A stretch of DNA of 64,000 bases from Anolis sagrei (taxonomy: Eukaryota; Chordata; Lepidosauria; Squamata; Anolidae). The translations under genes were made by a program, and so were the position numbers. A model generated the notes under the pieces. The model did no database searches, was not told where the DNA came from, and was given only the letters and a program-made list of their open reading frames with translations. The DNA is taken from assembly GCF_037176765.1 (NCBI RefSeq), contig NC_090021.1:150047074-150111073 (forward strand), written 5' to 3'. Positions within the stretch are counted from its first letter, which is position 1. Each line of letters opens with the position of its first letter. Below, piece after piece: positions 56,546 to 64,000 of the stretch.

Positions 56546-57430
56546 GATTACATTGTGTTTTTAAAATATGAGATTCACCCATGACCTCCCATAAACTCTG
56601 TGTGTGGTTATAGTAATACAGAATTTTAGAACAAGTTCCCAAACTATAGAAAGTAATTCACTTTTGTAGACACTAAATAGGGACATTATATTAACTACAA
56701 CAGAGCCCTAGTGAGAGCTATGACACAAACATTTATTTAGGGAATGTGCTTTATCCTCCACCATCCAGAATGTTTTGGGCAACCACAAAACAGAAACGGG
56801 AAATCGAAGCAGGCATGTTGATGTAAGGACTTCTTGCAGACCCTGAAATTAGTTGGGGAGAATATGGAAGAGCAAGCAAAAAGCCTTCAGAAAGAGGTTG
56901 TAAAGGCAACAACCAAAATGATAATAACAGCCATAAATCACATTTATAGCAAGAGTTTGAACCCGTGGAGAGGGAGGTAACACTAAAGCAAATAGGTTTT
57001 GGAAAAAAGATACAAAAATACCGCAAAAGGAGAATAAAATATCCATTTAAGAATAAGTTTTTTTTTGGTACCTCTAAAGTGGCGGATGCCACCTTCAGAT
57101 AGCAGTGCTGGTAGACTCCACACTGAGAGATTGAGTGATTTGTTTATAGTTCTATGGACACACACTGAGAAGTTTGTCATAAAAAATAAAAGCGTTCTCC
57201 CCCATGCTGCGGCTGAAATCGAAAAATGTGTTCGGGTGAAAGAGAACAATTTCCACCTTGCGGGTGTTGTGAAAGGAAGGAAGCAAACTGACTGTTTATA
57301 GACATTCTGCTGTTCACTCATTTTCCTTAATGCAATGCTTTAGGCTCCTGAGTCATTAGTGGCTTGAGCACCCAGTATAGGTCGGCACCTTTCAAGGTGT
57401 TTACATTCAACTGTAGCTTTCTATAAAATA
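56546..57430. other. HTR2A intron 1, no recognised element
   Basis: No exon, RNA gene or repeat is recognised. Confidence 0.4.
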
Positions 57431-57860
57431 CTAGCCGTCCTCTGCCACGCGTTGCTTTGGCCCACTCTGGTGGTCATGGGGGTTCTGTGTTAGAGGTTTG
57501 GCCCAATTCTATTGTTGGTGGGGTTAAGAATGCTCTGTGATTATAAGTGAACTACAAATCCCAGCAACTACAACTCCCAAATGTCAAGATTCTATTTCCC
57601 CCAAACTCCACCACTGTTGACATTTGAGCATATTGAGTATTTGTGTAGAGTTTGGTCCAGATCCATCATTGTTTGAGTCCACAGTGCTCTCTGGATGTAG
57701 GTGAACTACAACTCCAAAACCAAAAGACACTGCCCACCAAACACTTCTGGTATTTTCTGTTGGTCATGGGAGTTCTGTGCGCCAAGTTTGGTTCAATTCC
57801 ATCGTTGGTGGGGTTCAGAATGCTCTTTGATTGTAGGTGAACTATAAATCCCAGCAACTA
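57431..57860 (-). mobile_element. Helitron 3' part, reversed
   Basis: It starts actagccgtc and gccacgcgttgctttggc, the reverse complement of the CTAGT end and hairpin. It continues through three blocks of actacaactcccaaat / gaactacaa. Truncated at the right. Confidence 0.82.
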
Positions 57861-57939
57861 CTGTTCCGTCTCCCAGGAGCCTGGTTTGCTTTACCTTGCA
57901 GTTACTTGAGGTTGCTTCCCTTTGTATTTTTCCCAGGGA

Positions 57940-58195
57940 TGCTGCAGCTCTGCAGAGCCCTTGGGCCCGCTTTGCCCTCCGCCTCCGTGGGCCCAGGCTC
58001 TCCTGCCTTCGGGATGCGGCCTCGCAGCATCCAGGAGGCAGTAGAAGGGGGGGGGGGTGAGGCGGCGGGCAAAGCGGCTTGGGCCCACTTTGCCCTCTGC
58101 CTCCGTGGGCCGAGCCTCTCCTGCTTTCGGGATGCGGCCTTGCCGCATCCAGGAGGCAGGAAAAGGGGGGGTGCGGCGGGCAAATGTTGTCCCCT
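57940..58195. repeat. GC-rich tandem dimer, 118-bp unit
   Basis: Two copies (starting about 57961 and 58079) of ttgggcccgctttgccctc, tctcctgcctt(t)cgggatgcgg, catccaggaggcag, a G-run, and ggcggcgggcaaa. It is the only strongly GC-rich island in HTR2A intron 1. Origin not recognised. Confidence 0.75.
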
Positions 58196-58390
58196 GACCT
58201 TAAATCCAGTCATGTCCGACTCTGGGACTCTGCTGCTCATCTCCATTTCTAAGCCGAAGAGCCGGTGTTGTCCATAGACACCTTCAAGGTCATGTGGCCG
58301 GCATGACTGCATGGAGCGCCGTTACCTTCCTGCCGGAGCGATACCTATTGATCTACTCACATTTGCATGTTTTCAAACTGCTAGGTTTAT
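58184..58390 (-). mobile_element. Sauria-type SINE, reversed
   Basis: tgttgtcccctgacctta, then ctcatctccatttctaagcc, catgtggccggcatgactgc and ctactcacatttgcatgttt. The tRNA-like head is missing. Confidence 0.87.
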
Positions 58391-58403
58391 ATTTATTCTA
58401 AAC

Positions 58404-58598
58404 TGCTAAGTTTATATTTGTTAAAATAGTTCTTCATTTTAATTATTGTATTATTTAAAGTGTTTTTTGCACTAGAAATAAGACATGTGAGGTGTGGATA
58501 GGAATTCATCCATTTTTTTTTTCAAATTATAATCCGGCCCTCCAACAGTTTGAGGGACTGTGATCCCGCCCTCTATTCAAAAAGTTTGTGGACCCCTG
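58404..58598 (-). mobile_element. OposCharlie1-like hAT, half copy
   Basis: The interior aagtttatatttgttaaaat leads to the right end aaaaagtttgtggacccctg. The left half is absent. Confidence 0.8.
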
Positions 58599-58599
58599 C

Positions 58600-58743
58600 T
58601 CTAATCTGTCAAGATCATTTTGAAATCTGTTCCTGTCTTCTGGAGTATTGGCTATCCCTCCCAATTTGGTGTCATCTGCAAACTTGATGATCATGCCTTC
58701 TAAGCCTTCATCTAAGTCATTAATAAAGATGTTAAACAGAACT
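58600..58743 (-). mobile_element. CR1 LINE fragment
   Basis: ggtgtcatctgcaaacttga, gatcatgccttctaagcct and tcattaataaagatgttaaa are a well-conserved CR1 coding stretch read in reverse. Confidence 0.75.
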
Positions 58744-58861
58744 CATATAGTGCAGTCCAAAGACAATAATGTGGATTATTTATTTATCATGTCATCCGCA
58801 CAATAATGTGGATTATCAGCTTTGATAATGTGGATTATATGGCAGTGTAGAAGGGGCCAGA
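58744..58861. mobile_element. MITE fragment (AGGCCCCTTC family)
   Basis: aatgtggattatcagctttg leads to ggcagtgtagaaggggcca. The left arm is disrupted by a short repeat of ataatgtggattat. Confidence 0.6.
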
Positions 58862-58952
58862 GAAGCTCTTTAGAGGTTGATCCAGATTGCCCCAGTCATC
58901 CACAATCAATGGTGAGGAGTGTTAGAAGCTGCAGCACAACAACGTCTAGGTC

Positions 58953-59145
58953 ATTCCACCCTGGTCATTCCACAGATATATAAACCCAATTTTCCTGGTT
59001 CCAGCAGACCTCATTACCTCTGAGGATGCTTGCCATAGATGCAGGCGAAACGTCAGGAGAGAATGCCTCTAGAACATGGCCATATAGCCTGAAAAAACCT
59101 ACAACAACCCAGTGATTCCAGCCATGAAAGCCTTCGACAAAACAT
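58953..59145 (+). mobile_element. Penelope-like terminal repeat
   Basis: gtcattccacagatatataa leads to gaaaaaacctacaacaaccc and gccttcgacaa. It is a single, well-preserved end. Confidence 0.85.
59012..59062 (+). ncRNA. Hammerhead ribozyme motif (Penelope-like)
   Basis: CTGAGGA at 59020-59026, stem II GCTTGC/GCAGGC, GAAA at 59047-59050 and CGTC at 59051-59054, followed by AGGAGAG. This is the cleanest copy in the window. Confidence 0.68.
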
Positions 59146-59400
59146 CTAGGTTATTTTTAGAGCTGGTATTGGGCCCCTGGTTTTCCTAATGTTGCCTAAC
59201 ACATCATGGAAATGTACGACATACAGTAGAGAAGTACAATAATGAAGATAATGTATGTTAGAATTTCTTCAATTTGAGGCTTAAATCTAATATTGCTGCA
59301 AGTCACAATTGTCACTTTTCATAAACCACAAGAGACTTCTGCTTTAACTGTATTTATATGAATTTATGTTAGCCCAAAGTACATGAACTGTTGTACTCAC

Positions 59401-59818
59401 CATATAATATTGTCAGCATTGATACAGGCATGACAAGAAACCCCAAGAGCATGTCAGCAATGGCAAGTGACATCAGGAAATAGTTCGTAGCATTCTGCAG
59501 CCTTTTCTCTAATGATACAGCCATGATGACAAGAATATTTCCAGCGATTGTTACAATCATCACAACGATAACTAGCAAGGCGGGCCAGTTTTTCTCGGGA
59601 AGAGGACTGTTTTCATGAAGAGAGGTGTTACAGAGTGGAGGGAGACTCTTCTCGCAAGAGCAGTTCATTGCATCTTCAACATACAGAGTCAGATTATACA
59701 CATTCGACACATTGATCTCTTTAGAGACCAACATATTCCTGCAGAGTTTCCTGTCTTGGCTCAGTTGTAGCAACGTGTTCGCTGTGTGGTCCATCGAAGC
59801 CTTTTCTTCATAAAGCAT
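59401..59818 (-). CDS. HTR2A: HTR2A coding exon 1 (N terminus to TM2)
   Basis: It begins [12 protein letters not shown] at 59818, aligning with the human N terminus (MDILCEENTSLSS). It has an extracellular N terminus with four N-glycosylation sequons (Asn36, 42, 52, 64), TM1 ([20 protein letters not shown]) and TM2 ([20 protein letters not shown]). It ends TATG|gtgagt in phase 1. A second ATG nine codons in (MDHTANT) is possible. A splice acceptor ttttacag| at 59841 shows that a non-coding exon lies upstream. Confidence 0.97.
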
Positions 59819-59840
59819 GTCCGTTTCTAAGAACTGATAT

Positions 59841-60930
59841 CTGTAAAATGCAAATTGCAGCTGTTTTTACATGATAAATTCTTGCATTCCTCGTGGGTGC
59901 AAAGCTGGAAATAAAAACGTTGAGAGGTTGCTTTACTTTTTCATTCGAAAAGCAAAATCAACATTCCAAATATTACAATATTCTCGGTTTGATGTCTAGT
60001 CTAGTGACAACTTGTGCTAAGAATCAAATCGATGACAAAACTCATTTGCAGATTACGACATGTTGACACAAAGCTATACAAAACAGGAAATAAATAGTGC
60101 ACAGGTAACTAATTTTATAACTAGCCTTTGCCAGACAGAATGATATCTCTAAAGTACCTTATTTTTACATTGTTATTTTGCAAGATCCTGCATACAGAAG
60201 TAATGCTTTACCTTGGTTTGCTTGATCCTTCATTGCTTTTGCCAACCTGAAGTCCTTCCCTCTCCCCGCTTTCCACAATAATCATATTCTTCTGACAGTT
60301 TTGCTGACTTCTGAACTATGCGCTTGCCCCCAGTAGTTTTTCTTCATCTGTACGTCTTCTTTGCTAAGCATAGGCTGCTTCCACTGACAGCTCGCTTTGT
60401 TTGTATTTCCTCTTTAAGGCAAGCGATGCTGGAAGAATTGTCTTCGGTCGCAAGAGATGTACAGACGCTAAAAACAGAAGTCTCCATGCAAGGTGCAGAA
60501 GGGATTCGAGCAAGGAGGTAATTTCTTTCCCACTGATTTGTTTGGCATTCCAGATCTCCGGCGAATCAAACAAAATAAACAGCAAAGGTAGAAGAAAGGC
60601 AGACGAAAGAGGGATGGATTTGTTTCTTATATGCTGTAGCCTTGTATCCAGAGCTTATATTTAAAGAACAACAACAACAAACAATTTCCATGGGTAAGAA
60701 TGTCGTGCAGAGGAGGGTTTGGCAGCTGCAATATCTTCTACCGCAAGAAACTGAGGAAGGCAGAAAACCAGGTTAGGAATGGTACATGCTGGCAAATGGT
60801 AAACAGATCATACCATACTTGAAGCTGCTCACGTCATGACCTTAAAACAAACTGCCTGTACTTCGTCCCTATCAGAGGTAATTTGAGGACCAGTTTGATG
60901 TCATAGAAAACAAACAATTAAAGAAAGAAA
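59841..60930 (-). promoter_or_regulatory. HTR2A: HTR2A upstream region, candidate 5' UTR exon
   Basis: A strong minus-strand donor, ACCAAG|gtaaag, lies at 60207-60212. It would pair with the acceptor at 59841 to give a 371-base 5' UTR intron, so a first exon probably ends at 60212 and extends rightward. No TATA box, CpG island or start site can be fixed. No repeats are recognised to 60930. Confidence 0.4.
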
Positions 60931-60999
60931 ATGATGTATTGTCGAAGGCTTTCATGGGCAGAATCACTGGGTTGTTGTTGTTGTTGTTGTTGTTGTTGC

Positions 61000-61043
<44 letters not shown>
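60931..61043. repeat. Penelope-like end fragment, (GTT)n and (ATT)n
   Basis: tgtattgtcgaaggctttca to actgggttgttg is the Penelope-like terminus. It runs into GTT repeats (60971-61000) and ATT repeats (61001-61040). Confidence 0.8.
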
Positions 61044-61300
61044 GGAGCCCCCGGTGGCGCAGTGGGTTAAACCCCTGTGCTGGCAGGACTGAAGACCGAC
61101 AGGTCGCAGGTTCGAATCCCGGGAGAGGCGGATGAGCTCCCTCTATCAGCTCCAGCTCCTCATGCGGGGACATGAGAGAAGCCTCCCACAAGGATGATAA
61201 AAACATCAGAAATCATCCGGGCGTCCCCTGGGCAACGTCCTTGCAGACGGCCAATTCTCTCACAACAGGAGCGGTTGCTCCTGACACGACAAAAAAAAAA
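61044..61300 (+). mobile_element. Short tRNA-derived SINE, full length
   Basis: ggagcccccggtggcgcagt is the A-box side and aggttcgaatcccgggagag the B-box side. The body runs to ttgctcctgacacgac and an A-run. It is less decayed than the copy at 30525. Confidence 0.92.
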
Positions 61301-61955
61301 TTATTAACTTTATTTATACCCCACAAAATCTCCCGAAGGACTCGATGCGGCTTACAAAGGCCAAGGCCGCCAACAACAACAACATACAAATCTAACAGTA
61401 AAACTCATAAGCAAATAATAAAACATCAAGCAAAAACAATAAAATACTAAAAACAATGACACCATGACGCATTAAAAACCTATAGGCCAGGCCAAATGTA
61501 ATGGACAGAATTTAAAAGTGCTGAACTTGACAAGAGGTATGTAGAGGTTTTTTGGAGGTAGGTGCAATGTGCAGACAATCCTGGTCTCTAACAAAGTGCG
61601 TTTGGGACATGATGCCAGGAGTTTCCTAATCTGGAAAGGCACACTGGAACAGCCAGGTCTTCAGGCTCTTCCTAAAGATTGCCAACGTTGGGACTTGTCT
61701 GATGTCCTTGGGGAGAGAGTTCCAGAGTCGGGGGGCCACCACAGAGAAGGCCCTGTCCCTTGTCCCCACCAAAAGCGCTTGCGACGCAGGTGGGATCGTG
61801 AGCAGTGCCTCTCCAGATGACCAAAGGGAATGCGTGGGTTCATATATGAAATGCGGTCACGCAGGTAGGCGGGTCCCAAACTGTTTAGGGCTTTGTAAGT
61901 GAGCACCTGCACTTTGAATTGTGACCGGGAGATGAACTCCCGGAGCTCCTTAAAC
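61301..61955 (-). mobile_element. L2 LINE 3' part, reversed
   Basis: The 3' UTR is at the left (aactttatttataccccaca). The coding end has gggccaccacagagaaggcc, and the region upstream of it encodes FKVQVLTYKALNSLGPAYL. It ends at a Penelope-like fragment (61956-61995). Confidence 0.88.
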
Positions 61956-61995
61956 AGGGTTGTTGTAGGTTTTTTCAGGCTATATGGCTCTAGAA

Positions 61996-62632
61996 CAGTG
62001 GTTCTCAACCTTCCTAATGCCATGACCTCTTAATCCAGTTCCTCATGTTGTGGTGACCCTCAACCATAAAATTATTTTCATTGCTACTTCATAACTGTCA
62101 TTTTGCTCGTGTTATGAATCATAATGTAAATATCTGATATGCAGGATGTATTTTCATTCACTGGACTAAATTTGGCACAAATACCTAATATGCCCACATT
62201 TAAATACTGGTGGGGTTGGGGAGAATTTATTTTGTCATTTGAGAGTTGTAGTTGCTGGGATTTATAGTTCAGCTACAATCAAAGAGCATTCTGAACTCCA
62301 CCAACGATGGAACTGAACCAAACTTGGTACACAGAATTCCCATGACTAACAGAAAATACTGGAAGTGTTTGGTGAGCATTGACCTTGAGTTTTGGAGTTG
62401 TAGTTCACCTACATCCAGAGAGCACTGTGGACTCAAACAATGATAGATCTGGACCAGAATTAGCACAAATACTCAATATACCCAAATGTGGTGGAGTTTG
62501 GGGAAAATAGACCTCGATATTTGAGAGTTGTAGTTGCTGGGATTTATAATTTACCTAAAATCAAAGAGCATTCTGAACTCCACCAACGATGGATTAGAAC
62601 AAACCTTGGCACACAGAACTCCCATGACTAAC
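61996..62632 (+). mobile_element. SPIN-like hAT left end with Helitron-shared body
   Basis: CAGTGGTTCTCAACCTTCCT, then cctcatgttgtggtgaccct, ttcataactgtcattttgct and atctgatatgcaggatg, match the SPIN left end and interior as I remember them. The following 470 bases are the gttgctgggatttatagttc / gttgtagttcacctacatcc body seen in the Helitrons. The right end is missing. Confidence 0.78.
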
Positions 62633-63317
62633 TCTGCGGCCCAGCCGAGGGAGCCTTCACGCAAGGAGAGCCCTTGGCTGGGTTGCGGCCTTGGAATCTT
62701 ATTTGTCCTTGGTACTACTAAAGCAAAAAAGCAAACAAAAACCAAACCACAAATCTAGATCCTCATGCAACAACTGCTTCTTTGTATAATTAAACAATTA
62801 ATAAAGACTATAGCATGCTGATTATTTTTTCTTTGGTTACAGATGATATATAGCTGAAATCAGGTGTCCAAAATACCTTAACATAGTCACATGCTCAATC
62901 ACATGCATAATAAGGTGTGTAATCCCCACTTTATCTATTTCTGTAACTGTTTCTGCTCATATTATCGTTTCCTGCTTTGCCCACCTTTAGTTATCCTTGA
63001 CAATCCCCCCACCTTCCAGGCCATTATTCTGGGTCTGCCACCCACATTGTGTGCTCCTCTTATCAAAAGTGCACAGTCCTGAGGACAGAGGAATGAGACA
63101 GAAAACTGGAAGTCTCTCTCTCCTTCTCAATTGTCAAAATAATAAATCTTCTCTCCCCTTGACTCTTCTCTAAATGGCAAATCTGTCATGGTACGGCAAT
63201 GAAATGCAAAAGACATCCATTAAAGGGTGCATTGTGAAGATAGCTGTCACAGGATATATTCATAATGCATTGGAGAGAGAGCAAGAAAGAATAGACTGTA
63301 AGGAATCGATGATTGTA
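62633..63317. other. Right flank, unique-looking
   Basis: No gene or recognised repeat. Confidence 0.4.
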
Positions 63318-63410
63318 GCCAGTATGGTCTAATGACCTTAGTGTTGGGTCTATGAGTTGGCACACCAAGGTTCAAATCTCTGCTCAGACATGTTGGGGGC
63401 TGTCCTGGGT
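63318..63410 (+). mobile_element. tRNA-derived SINE head (third family)
   Basis: gccagtatggtctaatgacc (A-box side) and aaggttcaaatctctgctca (B-box side) are spaced as in tRNA-derived SINEs. The body is decayed. The fold is not that of a functional tRNA. Confidence 0.5.
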
Positions 63411-63639
63411 CCCATTTGGGAGAATATGTGATGTAAATTCATGACAAAATCAATTGGTTTAACACCTTATTTTCCCGACACCTACTCTGGCAACTTAGCC
63501 TTGTGGCCAATCCCTAAAACCTGACTCTCCTCTCCCCCCCCCCCCCCCCTTAACTACGAAGTGGAGGAGATATGAGCTCCATCCAGATCCCTCAAAGCAT
63601 CAGATCAACTGTAGGAGGAAAGCAGATATTCTGGGATCT

Positions 63640-64000
63640 TTCTTGTTTCTTTGCCAGTGTTGTAGAGATTGTCTGGTTTGCCTACTCTTGAACATACAAC
63701 ATATAATTGTCCTTCTTTAGGGGTCTCTTTTAAATATATGGTACTATCATATACATATATGTGTGTGTGAATCGTATATATCTATCTATATCTCTGGCTG
63801 GATGGCTCTTTGTCAGGAGGGCTTAGATTATGTTTTCTTGCCCTGGTGAAGAACGTAGGACTGGATGGCCTTAAGGCAGCATTTCTCAACCTGGGGGTCG
63901 GGACCCCTGAGGGGTCATGAAGGGGTGTCAGAAGGGTTACTAAAGACCACTAGAAAACACAGGATATTCTATTGGTCATAGAGGTTCTGTGTGGGAAGTT
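63640..64000 (-). mobile_element. Helitron with helicase remnant, running off the window
   Basis: On the minus strand around 63650-63715 it reads YVVCSRVGKPDNLYNTGKET, Helitron helicase motif VI. To the right it matches 33745-33900 in reverse. From about 63883 there is a hAT-like end (cagcatttctcaacctgggg) as in SPIN-type elements. The end lies beyond 64000. Confidence 0.75.

Larger units (their letters stand above)
47659..59818 (-). other. HTR2A: HTR2A gene span (complete coding region)
   Basis: This is the 5-hydroxytryptamine receptor 2A, a class A GPCR that couples to Gq/phospholipase C. Coding exons 59401-59818, 52336-52536 and 47659-48434 join in phase 1 at both junctions and give 464 residues (human 471). 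The middle exon is 201 nt, as I recall for human. The two introns are about 6.9 and 3.9 kb and carry a satellite array, LINEs, Helitrons and SINEs. The gene is convergent with LIG4, which is not the human arrangement. Confidence 0.97.

Noticed and set aside
54651-56584. ORFs rich in Tyr, Leu or Ile runs
   Set aside because: They are translations of (ATT)n microsatellites.
63318-63410. Possible tRNA gene
   Set aside because: Only box A and B similarity remains; the cloverleaf is not supported, so it is a SINE head.

Overview
This is vertebrate nuclear DNA, almost certainly from a squamate reptile and probably an iguanian (anole-like) lizard. The evidence is four intron-bearing vertebrate genes set in a dense mix of squamate-type repeats: L2, CR1 and BovB LINEs, Sauria-type SINEs with a BovB-like tail, a second tRNA-derived SINE, OposCharlie1-like and SPIN-like hAT transposons, Helitrons, Penelope-like elements and many (ATT)n tracts. 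The species call is inference from repeat content and cannot be proven here.

Gene layout, left to right: TNFSF13B (BAFF; minus strand, coding exons between 6451 and 14132), ABHD13 (minus, complete coding exon 20805-21818), a GC-rich CpG island (about 30930-31760) that fits a shared divergent promoter, LIG4 (plus, complete single coding exon 35658-38393) and HTR2A (minus, three coding exons between 47659 and 59818). TNFSF13B-ABHD13-LIG4 is the conserved amniote block, with ABHD13 and LIG4 head to head. LIG4 and HTR2A are convergent neighbours here, although in human they lie far apart on chromosome 13, so the 38.4-47.6 kb interval may hold a rearrangement breakpoint.

The four genes are functionally unrelated: a B-cell survival cytokine, a membrane alpha/beta hydrolase, the NHEJ DNA ligase and a Gq-coupled serotonin receptor. 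Only ABHD13 and LIG4 look co-regulated, through the shared promoter.

The remaining sequence is mostly transposon stratigraphy. Four OC1-like hAT copies each have a recognisable 8-bp target duplication. There are LINE-in-LINE-in-hAT nests, head-to-tail Helitrons with helicase motif VI remnants, and Penelope-like ends that carry hammerhead ribozyme cores. A 12-monomer (ATT)n-linked satellite lies in an HTR2A intron. A roughly 328-bp tandem duplication repeats the last ten HTR2A codons inside its own 3' region. A 56-codon membrane-protein-like ORF sits in the ABHD13 5' intron and is the best candidate for something undescribed. No prokaryotic features, CRISPR arrays, rRNA genes or functional tRNA genes were seen.
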